A stretch of 64,000 nucleotides of DNA, taken from NCBI GenBank assembly GCA_002343775.1, contig DDSH01000028.1:1731-65730 (forward strand), written 5' to 3'. This document shows positions 7,089-14,897 of this stretch, one piece after another. The notes under the pieces were generated by a model. That model was given only the letters and a program-made list of their open reading frames with translations. It ran no database searches and was not told where the DNA came from. The translations under genes and the position numbers were made by a program. Position 1 is the stretch's first letter, and each line of letters starts with the position of its first letter. The DNA comes from Anaerolineales bacterium UBA2395 (lineage in GTDB: Bacteria; Chloroflexota; Anaerolineae; Anaerolineales; Villigracilaceae).

Positions 7089-8216
7089 CTACCCCCCAAA
7101 CGTCTCATTCAACCAATCCAGGAACCCCTTCTCCTGCGGTTTGACCGTCGTTCCCAAACTCTCTGCCAACTTCTCAAAGAGCTCCTTTTGTTCCTTCGTC
7201 AACTTGGTTGGGACCGCCACATTCACGATCACGATCTGGTCGCCGCGTTGATTCTTACTGCGAACGTGCGGCACACCCTTCCCACGCAAATGGAAGATCT
7301 TACCCGGCTGCGTACCAGCGGGAATCTTCAACTTGTCTTCGCCTTCCAGAGTTGGGACGGTCACTTCCGCGCCGAGGGTTGCCTGTGCAATATTAATGTC
7401 GAGGTTCAGGATCAAATCCTGATCGCGGCGTTTGAAGAACTGATGCGGCTTCACATCCAGCACAAGGAACAAACTGCCCTGCGGACCGCCGTTCTCACCG
7501 GGTCCGCCTTCCCCATTCAAGCGGATCTGCGTGCCAACGTCCACACCAGCTGGGATTTGAACTTTCTTCTTAACCTTCTTGCGTTCCAAGCCGTTGCCGC
7601 GACAAGTAGTACACGGAGAAGCAATCGTTTCGCCGCGACCGTTACAAGTCGGGCATGGAGCCGTCTGCACCATCTGCCCCAAAAATGTCTGACGCACCTG
7701 ACGCACTTCGCCTTGTCCGTTACAGGTGCCGCACTTCACTGGTGTTGTGCCGGGTTCGGCGCCATTGCCGTTACAGCGTGAACACGTCTCATCACGCGAG
7801 AACTCGATCTCCTTCTCAACGCCGAAGACTGCCTCCTCAAAGGTAAGCGAAACCTGCATCTGTAGATCCCGCCCACGGCGCGGAGAGCGGCGCGAACGTC
7901 GTCCGGCGGAGAATCCAAATCCGCTGAACAAGTCCTCGAAGATGTCGTTGAAATCGACGGTGTAATCCTGATATCCGCCGCCTCCCATGCCGCCCAAGCC
8001 CGCCTTACCAAAGCGGTCGTAGCGCGCGCGCTTTTCTTTATCCGAAAGCACGCCATACGCCTCGTTGATCTCTTTGAACTTTTCCTCGGCGTGAGGCTCT
8101 TTATTCACATCGGGATGATACTGGCGCGCAAGTTTACGGAACGCGGCTTTGATCTCGTCATCGCTCGCGCCCTTGCCCACACCCAGAACATCGTAGTAGT
8201 CTTGGTTACCGCTCAT
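7089..8216 (-). CDS. dnaJ: chaperone protein DnaJ
   Basis: 375 aa, full length type I J-protein. The J domain carries HPD (residues 34-36). A Gly-rich stretch (GGMGGGGYQDY) follows, then four zinc motifs CSRCNGNG, CGTCNGQG, CPTCNGRG and CTTCRGNG, and the C-terminal substrate-binding region. It stimulates DnaK ATPase and delivers unfolded clients. It is last in hrcA-grpE-dnaK-dnaJ and separated from dnaK by a heptad inverted repeat. Confidence 0.98.
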   Translation of the reverse strand: MSGNQDYYDVLGVGKGASDDEIKAAFRKLARQYHPDVNKEPHAEEKFKEINEAYGVLSDKEKRARYDRFGKAGLGGMGGGGYQDYTVDFNDIFEDLFSGFGFSAGRRSRRSPRRGRDLQMQVSLTFEEAVFGVEKEIEFSRDETCSRCNGNGAEPGTTPVKCGTCNGQGEVRQVRQTFLGQMVQTAPCPTCNGRGETIASPCTTCRGNGLERKKVKKKVQIPAGVDVGTQIRLNGEGGPGENGGPQGSLFLVLDVKPHQFFKRRDQDLILNLDINIAQATLGAEVTVPTLEGEDKLKIPAGTQPGKIFHLRGKGVPHVRSKNQRGDQIVIVNVAVPTKLTKEQKELFEKLAESLGTTVKPQEKGFLDWLNETFGG

Positions 8217-8265
8217 AGGTCAAAGGTCAAACGTCAAAGGTCACGGACTTTTGACGTTTGACGTT
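8217..8265. repeat. heptad inverted repeat between dnaK and dnaJ
   Basis: AGGTCAAAGGTCAAACGTCA continues in 7-nt steps and is mirrored by TTTTGACGTTTGACGTTC. It fills the whole spacer between the dnaK stop and the dnaJ start region. Confidence 0.85.
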
Positions 8266-8266
8266 C

Positions 8267-10147
8267 TTATTCCTTCACTTCCCCATCCACCACGTCAGGT
8301 CCCGCATCGGATGTGGGACCCGCTTCGCCGCCACCCGCAGCCTGCCCCTGCCCATAGACAGATGCGCCAATCTTTTGGATGGTCTGACCCAAGGACTCAA
8401 CTGCGGCTTTGATCTTCTCTACATCTTCGCCTTTCGCCGCTTCCTTGACCTCGGCGCTCTTCGCCTCGACCTCAGCCTTGATTTCCGCTGGGACCTTGTC
8501 GCCCAGATCGCGCAACGCCTTCTCACCCGCATAGACGGTGTTATCGGCATTGTTACGCGCTTCGATCAAGTCCTTGCGCTTGCGGTCTTCTTCGGCGTGC
8601 GCCTCGGCATCCTTGCGCATCTTTTCGATTTCGGCTTCGTTCAAACCAGAAGAAGCGGTGATGGTAATATGCTGAGATTTACCCGTCGCCTTATCCTGCG
8701 CGCTGACTTTGAGAATGCCGTTCGCGTCCACATCGAAGGTCACTTCGATCTGCGGAACGCCGCGCGGCGCGGGTGGAATGCCATCGAGAATGAACTTGCC
8801 CAGCGACTTGTTATCCGCCGCCATCGGGCGCTCACCCTGCAAAACGTGGATTTCAACTTGAGTCTGGTTATCCGCCGCAGTGGAGAAGACTTGCGAACGG
8901 CGGGTCGGGATGGTGGTGTTGCGTTCGATCTGAGCCGTGGCAACGCCGCCAAGCGTTTCAATGGCGAGGGTCAGCGGAGTCACATCCAGCAGGAGAATGT
9001 CCTTCACTTCCCCACCAAGCACGCCCGCCTGAATCGCCGCGCCAATCGCAACAACTTCATCGGGATTCACACCTTTGTGCGGGTCTTTGCCGAAGAACGC
9101 GCGGACGCGGTCTTGAATGGCAGGCATACGGGTCATACCGCCGACCAGCACCACTTCGTTGATATCGCCCGCGTTCAAACCAGCATCTGCCAACGCCTGT
9201 TTGACGGGCGCAATCGTACGATCAACAAGGTCCGCTACCAACTGCTCGAACTTGGAGCGGGTCAGGGTCATCACCAAATGTTTGGGACCACTCGCATCCG
9301 CAGTCAGGTAAGGCAGGTTGATTTCAGTCTGCATCACGGTCGAGAGCTCGATCTTCGCCTTCTCAGAGGCTTCCTTCAAACGCTGCAACGCCTGACGGTC
9401 GTTGTGCAGGTCGATGCCGTTGTCCTTTTTGAACTCAGCAATCAGATGATCCATGATGCGCAGGTCAAAGTCATCGCCACCGAGGAAGGTATCGCCGCTC
9501 GTGGCGCGGACTTGGAACACGCCGTCGCCCACATCCAAAATGGACACATCGAACGTACCGCCGCCGAGGTCATACACGCAGATGACTTCGTTCTTCTTCT
9601 TGTCCAAGCCATACGCCAGCGAGGAAGCGGTCGGTTCATTGATGATGCGCAGCACTTCCAAACCCGCGATCTTGCCCGCGTCCTTGGTCGCATTGCGCTG
9701 GGCATCGTTGAAGTAAGCAGGCACTGTAATCACCGCCTGTGTGATCGTCTCACCCAAATACGCCTCGGCATCTGCCTTGATCTTCGCAAGGATCATCGCC
9801 GAAACCTCGGGCGCGGAATAATCCTTGCCGCCCAGCTCCACGCGTACATCGCCATTCGGCGCTTCTTTTACCGCATAAGGCACACGCTTCTTGGTACGTT
9901 CCACTTCGGCATCGTCAGCCTTACGTCCCATAAAACGCTTCACCGAGAAAATGGTGTTCTGCGGGTTGGTAATCGCCTGATTACGCGCCACACGTCCCAC
10001 CAAACGTTCGTTGTTCTTGTTCATCGCCACCACAGAAGGAACCAAGCGCTCCCCTTCCGCCGATGGAATCACAATCGGCTCCCCACCCTGCATCACCGCC
10101 GCCACCGAATTTGTCGTACCCAAGTCAATACCAATGATTTTTGCCAT
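8267..10147 (-). CDS. dnaK: molecular chaperone DnaK (Hsp70)
   Basis: 626 aa from ATG 10147, where the protein begins MAKIIGIDLGTTNS. The actin-like ATPase carries IGIDLGTTNS and VYDLGGGTFDVSILD. The substrate domain follows (DVTPLTLAIETLGG), then a helical lid and a disordered tail ending DVVDGEVKE. The long open frame on the opposite strand of this gene is a coding shadow caused by codon bias. It sits between grpE and dnaJ in a CIRCE-controlled operon. Confidence 0.99.
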   Translation of the reverse strand: MAKIIGIDLGTTNSVAAVMQGGEPIVIPSAEGERLVPSVVAMNKNNERLVGRVARNQAITNPQNTIFSVKRFMGRKADDAEVERTKKRVPYAVKEAPNGDVRVELGGKDYSAPEVSAMILAKIKADAEAYLGETITQAVITVPAYFNDAQRNATKDAGKIAGLEVLRIINEPTASSLAYGLDKKKNEVICVYDLGGGTFDVSILDVGDGVFQVRATSGDTFLGGDDFDLRIMDHLIAEFKKDNGIDLHNDRQALQRLKEASEKAKIELSTVMQTEINLPYLTADASGPKHLVMTLTRSKFEQLVADLVDRTIAPVKQALADAGLNAGDINEVVLVGGMTRMPAIQDRVRAFFGKDPHKGVNPDEVVAIGAAIQAGVLGGEVKDILLLDVTPLTLAIETLGGVATAQIERNTTIPTRRSQVFSTAADNQTQVEIHVLQGERPMAADNKSLGKFILDGIPPAPRGVPQIEVTFDVDANGILKVSAQDKATGKSQHITITASSGLNEAEIEKMRKDAEAHAEEDRKRKDLIEARNNADNTVYAGEKALRDLGDKVPAEIKAEVEAKSAEVKEAAKGEDVEKIKAAVESLGQTIQKIGASVYGQGQAAGGGEAGPTSDAGPDVVDGEVKE

Positions 10148-10161
10148 AATTAAGTTCTCCA

Positions 10162-10232
10162 GTGTCAAGTATCAGGTGCCAGGTTCAATCACTCGCCAAG
10201 CAACCTGACGCTTGACACGTGATACCTGACAC
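10162..10232. repeat. heptad inverted repeat between grpE and dnaK
   Basis: The left arm reads GTGTCAA GTATCAG GTGCCAG GTT. The right arm, reverse complemented, reads GTGTCAG GTATCAC GTGTCAA GCGTCAG GTT. The arms have three and four heptads and pair imperfectly. The dnaK ribosome-binding region lies just outside it. Confidence 0.85.
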
Positions 10233-10237
10233 GGTTT

Positions 10238-10789
10238 TTATTGCGCCACTCTCACCAACGCCGGTCTAACCACACGTTCACCGATCACATAGCCGTTCTG
10301 GACGACGTCGATCACACATCCGCTTTCCACTTCTTCCGAAGGTTCATGCGAGATCGCTTCGTGGAAGTTCGGGTCGAACGCCAAACCTTTGGCTTCGATT
10401 TTTTTCACGCCTTCCATATCCAAAATATTCTGGAACTTGCGCGCCACCAACTCAATGCCGTTCGCCCAGGCATCATCCGCAGGGCGGTTTTGCAGAGCAC
10501 GTTCCAGATCATCGAGCACAGGCAACACCTTCTTGATGATGTCACCCTTGGTCGAAGCCCTGAACGAGTCGTTATCACGCTCCACGCGTTTGCGGAAATT
10601 CTGGAACTCCGCCTGAGAGCGTGCCCAACCGTCCTTATATTCGACGATCTTCCCTTCAGCCTCTTTCAACTGCTGGATCAACGCCTCACGCTCCGCGTCG
10701 ACGGGAGCCTGTTCGGTCGTCTCAGCCTTTGCCTCCGCTGCGGCTTGAGTCTCTTCGTTTTCTTCTTGCTTGTTGACTTCTTCTGCCAT
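10238..10789 (-). CDS. grpE: nucleotide exchange factor GrpE
   Basis: 183 aa from ATG 10789; a GTG at 10798 is an alternative. A Glu-rich N terminus precedes the long dimerisation helix (LIQQLKEAEGKIVEYKDGWA) and RSQAEFQNFRKRVERD. The C-terminal beta domain ends VIGERVVRPALVRVA, the family signature. It releases ADP from DnaK. It lies between hrcA and dnaK, with inverted repeats in both spacers. Confidence 0.97.
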   Translation of the reverse strand: MAEEVNKQEENEETQAAAEAKAETTEQAPVDAEREALIQQLKEAEGKIVEYKDGWARSQAEFQNFRKRVERDNDSFRASTKGDIIKKVLPVLDDLERALQNRPADDAWANGIELVARKFQNILDMEGVKKIEAKGLAFDPNFHEAISHEPSEEVESGCVIDVVQNGYVIGERVVRPALVRVAQ

Positions 10790-10806
10790 GTGTCTCACTC
10801 TCGTTT

Positions 10807-10860
10807 TTCGATATTAGATATTCGTTATTCGAAGTTCGAGTATCGATTATCGAATATCGT
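10807..10860. repeat. heptad array between hrcA and grpE
   Basis: TTCGATA/TTAGATA/TTCGTTA/TTCGAAG/TTCGAGT/ATCGATT/ATCGAAT in strict 7-nt steps. The last part is shared with the arrays at 2841-2884 and 4513-4550. Confidence 0.85.
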
Positions 10861-10863
10861 TAT

Positions 10864-11901
10864 TTATTCACCAGAAATATTATCGTTCACCAGATCGCTC
10901 AACAAGCCAGCGACGAATCTCACGGTTGGGATTGTCCGCGAGTATGCCATGCGCATGGGACCCAGCACACCCAGTGCACCTGTTGCCATGCCGGGGACTC
11001 CGTAGCGGGCAATGACCAAACTGCATTGGCGCAAGTCATCATATTCGCCTTCGCCACCGATCAGTACCTGCAACGCACCAACGTTGCTATTGCTGGTGGT
11101 CTTTGCCAGCAGGTCTTGCAGGGTGGCGGGTTCTTCAAAAATTTTCAACGCCCGCCGCGGACCGTCCATTTCGGAGAATTCGGGTTCGCCCAAGATGTTG
11201 GTCAAGCCGTCGGTGTAGATTTCACCGGAGGCTTTTTCTGCCATACGGCGCATGTCCTGTACGATGAGCAGGAGGATATCCTGATCGAGCGGGTCGGGGC
11301 GAGCCGTCAGCGTGGAAATGGCTTGGGCGGTCTGACCAGCCAAAAGTCCGTTAAGACGCGCTGCCGTTCCGCTGAGTCGCTCTTGGGCGACAGGTTCCGC
11401 TAGAGTCAGAATCTGCTGAGACACTTCCCCACCGAGCATCACCAAGACCATGAGCACTTGCCTGCCTTGAGTCGAAATCAACTCCACGTGTTTGAACTTG
11501 GTTGACTCAACATGCGGCGCAGCAACGACAGAAACGCCCTGTGATTGGCTCGCAAGAATGGACGCCGCAAGGGTCATCCACTGGTCTAGTTCAGGGCGGG
11601 ATTGAAAGAATTGGTGTGAGATGGTGCGCTGAACGGTCTCGGGCAGTTCGGCGCTGTGCATCATTTCGCTGACAAAGTAGCGGTAGCCTTCTTCGGTGGG
11701 CACGCGCCCCGCTGATGTGTGCGGCTGGCGCAGGTAACCCATTTCGGTGAGCGCCGCCATCTCGTTGCGAATGGTCGCCGACGACAGATTAATATGGTAA
11801 TGCTCCGCCAGCCGCTTCGAGCCGATGGGCTGAGCGGTGTCGATGTAATCACGGATGATCAGCATCAGGAGGGTTTTCTGTCGTTCGGTGAGTTGGTTCA
11901 T
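10864..11901 (-). CDS. hrcA: heat-inducible transcription repressor HrcA
   Basis: 345 aa. The N-terminal winged helix is clear (LTERQKTLLMLIIRDYIDTA, then NLSSATIRNEMAALTEMGYL, which contains the recognition helix). A GAF-like and dimerisation region follows, with the conserved C-terminal GPMRMAYSRTIPTVRFVAGL. HrcA binds CIRCE with help from GroEL and represses chaperone genes. It is first in its own operon, with CIRCE 10 nt upstream of the start codon, so it is autoregulated. Confidence 0.97.
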   Translation of the reverse strand: MNQLTERQKTLLMLIIRDYIDTAQPIGSKRLAEHYHINLSSATIRNEMAALTEMGYLRQPHTSAGRVPTEEGYRYFVSEMMHSAELPETVQRTISHQFFQSRPELDQWMTLAASILASQSQGVSVVAAPHVESTKFKHVELISTQGRQVLMVLVMLGGEVSQQILTLAEPVAQERLSGTAARLNGLLAGQTAQAISTLTARPDPLDQDILLLIVQDMRRMAEKASGEIYTDGLTNILGEPEFSEMDGPRRALKIFEEPATLQDLLAKTTSNSNVGALQVLIGGEGEYDDLRQCSLVIARYGVPGMATGALGVLGPMRMAYSRTIPTVRFVAGLLSDLVNDNISGE

Positions 11902-11910
11902 GTCATGAAG

Positions 11911-11937
11911 TTAGCACTCTCAACGCGAGAGTGCTAT
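11911..11937 (-). promoter_or_regulatory. CIRCE operator
   Basis: TTAGCACTC - 9 nt - GAGTGCTAT, matching the CIRCE consensus TTAGCACTC-N9-GAGTGCTAA in all but the last base. It lies between the hrcA promoter (11951-11979) and its start codon, so bound HrcA would block early elongation or initiation. Confidence 0.97.
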
Positions 11938-11950
11938 TGAATGCGGAATA

Positions 11951-11979
11951 ATGATAACAGCGGGAAAATGATGCGTCAA
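11951..11979 (-). promoter_or_regulatory. promoter of the hrcA-grpE-dnaK-dnaJ operon
   Basis: On the minus strand: -35 TTGACG (11974-11979), a 17-nt spacer and -10 TATCAT (11951-11956). The predicted start is near 11944, directly upstream of CIRCE. Confidence 0.88.
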
Positions 11980-12021
11980 TAAGAGGAGTGTAAGAACTTG
12001 ATTTTTTACAACGCTTTGAAC

Positions 12022-12049
12022 TTGACAATCAGAAAATATTATTTATAAT
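12022..12049 (+). promoter_or_regulatory. promoter of the PerR-like/P1B-4 ATPase operon
   Basis: -35 TTGACA (12022-12027), a 16-nt spacer and -10 TATAAT (12044-12049). Both hexamers are perfect. The predicted start lies inside the operator at 12052-12074. Confidence 0.88.
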
Positions 12050-12051
12050 AG

Positions 12052-12074
12052 TTCTAAATTTAGAATAATTCTAA
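12052..12074. promoter_or_regulatory. Fur/Per-box operator
   Basis: Two overlapping inverted repeats: the 14-bp palindrome TTCTAAATTTAGAA (12052-12065) and the 7-1-7 site TTAGAATAATTCTAA (12060-12074). The second matches the 7-1-7 architecture of Per and Fur boxes. They begin 3 nt after the -10 box, so the regulator very likely represses its own operon. Confidence 0.85.
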
Positions 12075-12086
12075 ATAAGAGTGTTT

Positions 12087-12536
12087 ATGTCTGATATTAC
12101 CACCCTCACAACTGCCCTGCGTGAAGCAGGCATGCGCGTCACCCCGCAACGGGTCGCAATCTGCGAACTGTTGACGACAAGCCAGGAACATCCCACTGCG
12201 GCGATGATCTTCGATGAACTCAAGCCGCGCTTTGATTCGCTCAGCCTCGCAACGGTCTACAACACGCTCGATGCGTTGGTCGGGTTGGGCGTGGTGAATG
12301 TTCTGGGTCACGCCGGTGATGACAAGGTCCATTATGATGCGGACACGGAACCGCACGTCAATTTGGCGTGCATTTCCTGTTCGCGCATCATTGACATCCC
12401 CAGTGAACATGTCACCCATTTAGATTCGGAAATCACTGCGGCTTCGGGCTACAAACTGCTCGGCGCGCGCGTGCTGTATTACGGGCTGTGCCCTGATTGT
12501 CAGAAAAAGCAAGAGAAGGCAAAGAAAAAACAATGA
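12087..12536 (+). CDS. Fur-family regulator, PerR-like
   Basis: 149 aa. The N-terminal winged helix is LREAGMRVTPQRVAICELL. Structural zinc cysteines are C95, C98, C135 and C138. Aligning by eye with B. subtilis PerR, the regulatory-metal ligands are H35 (PerR H37), D84 (D85), H90 (H91) and D103 (D104), but PerR H93 is N92. The Asp at 103 is PerR-like rather than Fur-like. It probably senses peroxide or iron through a Fe/Mn site; the His-to-Asn change could alter oxidation sensitivity. ATG 12087 is chosen. Its TGA overlaps the ATPase start by 4 nt (ATGA), so the two are translationally coupled. Confidence 0.9.
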   Translation: MSDITTLTTALREAGMRVTPQRVAICELLTTSQEHPTAAMIFDELKPRFDSLSLATVYNTLDALVGLGVVNVLGHAGDDKVHYDADTEPHVNLACISCSRIIDIPSEHVTHLDSEITAASGYKLLGARVLYYGLCPDCQKKQEKAKKKQ

Positions 12537-14842
12537 AACCAAAGAACCATCAAGAAACCCGCTGTACTGAAATTCTTTCCGATGCCTTGCGCGGATATGA
12601 AGGCATTCAGGAGGTTGATTACAACTATACCGACGGCAGATTGAAAGCCGTCTTTGACCCGCGCCTCATCAACAGTGAACGCGCATTGGAAGTCATCCGT
12701 CACGCGGGACGCGAAGCGTCCATGCGGGTGGCACAATGCGCCGCCAAACGCGAACGCGGCGAAGAAGCCTGCGCCCAATGCGTGGGCGAGCTCGCTTTGC
12801 AACTTTCACGTCAATACGAAGCAGCCGCCAATGTGCCGACGGCAACCTTCCGCAATAACACGCTCGAAGTGCGGCTGAATGCTCCACATTTTGCGACCAG
12901 TGAAAACGTCGAGATCGAAGCGTCGTTTGCGCATCCTGCTGAAGCGGGAAAAAAGAAGATCGAGATCCCCGTTGAAAAAATCGAAGTCGCCTTTACAGTT
13001 ATCAACGCCCTGACCGCCCTGACCGCCTTCATCGGCGCCGGTCTGGGATGGAATCCCGCGCTCATCTTTGGGTTGTATTTCGCTTCCTACGTGACTGGCG
13101 GTTGGTTCGGCTTGATGGCAAGCATCGAGGCGCTGAAAGAGAAAACGCTCAACGTAGACCTGTTGATGATCCTTGCGGCGCTTGGCGCGGCGGCAATCGG
13201 TCAGCCTGCCGAAGGCGCGACATTGCTCTTCCTGTTCTCGCTATCGAACACGCTGCAAACCTACGCCATGGATCGCAGCCGCAAAGCCATCGAAAAACTG
13301 CTGGACTTGCGTCCCGCTCAAGCCACCGTGCGGCGCGGCTCGCGTTTGATCACGCTGCCCATCGAGCAATTGACTCTCGGCGACGTGGTTTTGGTTCGCC
13401 CCGGCGAGCGCTTCCCCATCGACGGCGAAGTCCTCTCGGGCTCATCGGATGTCAATCAAGCCACCATCACGGGCGAATCGATGCCCGTTCAGAAAAAAGA
13501 AAATGACCTTGTCTTCGCGGGCACGGTCAATGGGACGGGTTCGCTGGAAATCCGCGTGACGCGCCTCGCTAAAGACACCACTTTGGCACGCATCGTCAAA
13601 ATGGTGGAGGAGGCGCAAGCCACCAAAGCCAACACCCAGCAAATGCTCGACACGTTCGAGCAACGCTATGCTATTTTTGTTTTGGCGGCGGCAGTGTTGC
13701 TCATCTTCGTGCCGTGGCTGGCGCTCGGTCATGATTTCCAGCCCACCTTTTATCGGGCGATGACCTGGCTCGTGGTCGCTTCGCCATGCGCGTTGGTCAT
13801 CTCCACACCTGCCAGCATTCTGTCTGCCATTGCAAACGGCGCACGCAACGGCGTGCTTTTCAAAGGCGGCGTGCATCTCGAAAAGACCGCCACGCTCAAC
13901 GTGCTGGCGTTCGACAAAACCGGCACACTCACCAGCGGCAAACCCGCTCTGACGAGTCTGTATTCCTTTAGTGAAATGAAAGAAGATGACTTGCTGCGCC
14001 TCGTCGCTGCATTGGAAGCGCGTTCCGAACACCCGCTGGCAAAAGCCATCGTCGATGCGGCTCATTCCCGGACTTTGAATTTGCCCCCGTCCATCGAGTT
14101 TCGCGCCATCCCCGGGCAGGGCGTGGAGGGTGTGGTCGAGTCCCATCACTTGTGGATCGGCAATCAGCGCATGTTCATCGAGCGCGATGTCGAGATCCCT
14201 GCTGAGATTTTAAGCAAAGCTAGTACCATGCAAGATGAAGGTCAGACCGCCATGTTTGCCTACGACGCGAAACAACAGACATTCCTCGGTTTGATCGGCG
14301 TGGCAGATACGTTGCGCGAAGATGCCGTGGAAATGATCAAAGCGCTGAAAGCGGCTGGCATTGAACACGTGGTTATGCTGACCGGCGACAATGCCAAAGT
14401 TGCCGCGAAGATCGCCGCCCGCGCCGGCGTGGATGAATTCCACGCGGACTTGCTGCCGCAGGACAAAGTGACAGTGTTGAAGTCACTGCAAAAGAAGTAC
14501 GGTCCCGTGGCGATGGTGGGCGACGGCGTCAACGATGCCCCCTCTCTTGCTACTGCTGACATTGGCATTGCCATGGGCGGCGCAGGCACAGATGTCGCCA
14601 TCGAAACAGCGGACGTGGTTTTGATGTCTGATGATTTGCGAAAGATACCGTTCTCCATCGGCTTGGCGCGGCAGGCACGCAAGGTCGTCTGGCAAAATCT
14701 GACCTTTTCCTTGAGCGTGATCGTTCTGCTGGTGGCAGGCGCGTTCGGCGCAGACCTGGCGCTTCCGCTTGGGGTGGTTGGTCACGAAGGCAGTACAGTG
14801 CTGGTGGTGTTGAATGGGCTGAGGTTGTTGGGCTATAAATAA
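12533..14842 (+). CDS. P1B-4-type heavy-metal efflux ATPase (Fe/Co/Zn class)
   Basis: 769 aa. A degenerate N-terminal metal-binding-like domain lacks the usual GMxCxxC but has ACAQC near residue 80. The ATPase core follows: TGES actuator motif, the membrane motif ASPCALVISTPAS, the phosphorylation site FDKTGTLTSGKP, a hinge GDGVNDAPSLA and the final helix with HEGSTVLVVLNGLRLLG. SPC in the membrane helix plus HEGST in the last helix is the signature of the P1B-4 subgroup. Some members (PfeT of Bacillus) export Fe(II) under PerR control. The partner regulator here is PerR-like, so Fe(II) efflux under oxidative stress is the best inference; Co or Zn cannot be excluded. Confidence 0.93.
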   Translation: MKPKNHQETRCTEILSDALRGYEGIQEVDYNYTDGRLKAVFDPRLINSERALEVIRHAGREASMRVAQCAAKRERGEEACAQCVGELALQLSRQYEAAANVPTATFRNNTLEVRLNAPHFATSENVEIEASFAHPAEAGKKKIEIPVEKIEVAFTVINALTALTAFIGAGLGWNPALIFGLYFASYVTGGWFGLMASIEALKEKTLNVDLLMILAALGAAAIGQPAEGATLLFLFSLSNTLQTYAMDRSRKAIEKLLDLRPAQATVRRGSRLITLPIEQLTLGDVVLVRPGERFPIDGEVLSGSSDVNQATITGESMPVQKKENDLVFAGTVNGTGSLEIRVTRLAKDTTLARIVKMVEEAQATKANTQQMLDTFEQRYAIFVLAAAVLLIFVPWLALGHDFQPTFYRAMTWLVVASPCALVISTPASILSAIANGARNGVLFKGGVHLEKTATLNVLAFDKTGTLTSGKPALTSLYSFSEMKEDDLLRLVAALEARSEHPLAKAIVDAAHSRTLNLPPSIEFRAIPGQGVEGVVESHHLWIGNQRMFIERDVEIPAEILSKASTMQDEGQTAMFAYDAKQQTFLGLIGVADTLREDAVEMIKALKAAGIEHVVMLTGDNAKVAAKIAARAGVDEFHADLLPQDKVTVLKSLQKKYGPVAMVGDGVNDAPSLATADIGIAMGGAGTDVAIETADVVLMSDDLRKIPFSIGLARQARKVVWQNLTFSLSVIVLLVAGAFGADLALPLGVVGHEGSTVLVVLNGLRLLGYK

Positions 14843-14850
14843 AAGCAAAC

Positions 14851-14885
14851 AAAAAGGGCGGCGGAAAAACTCCGCCGCCCTTTTT
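14851..14885. terminator. bidirectional terminator
   Basis: Perfect 10-bp stem GGGCGGCGGA / TCCGCCGCCC with a 5-nt loop, flanked by AAAAA on the left and TTTTT on the right. It serves both the plus-strand ATPase gene and the convergent minus-strand kinase gene. Confidence 0.93.
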
Positions 14886-14897
14886 GTTTAAGTGGCA

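Noticed and set aside
8258..10153. A 631-codon open frame on the plus strand across dnaK
   Set aside because: It lies fully antisense to dnaK, has no family resemblance and is explained by codon bias of the GC-rich dnaK gene.
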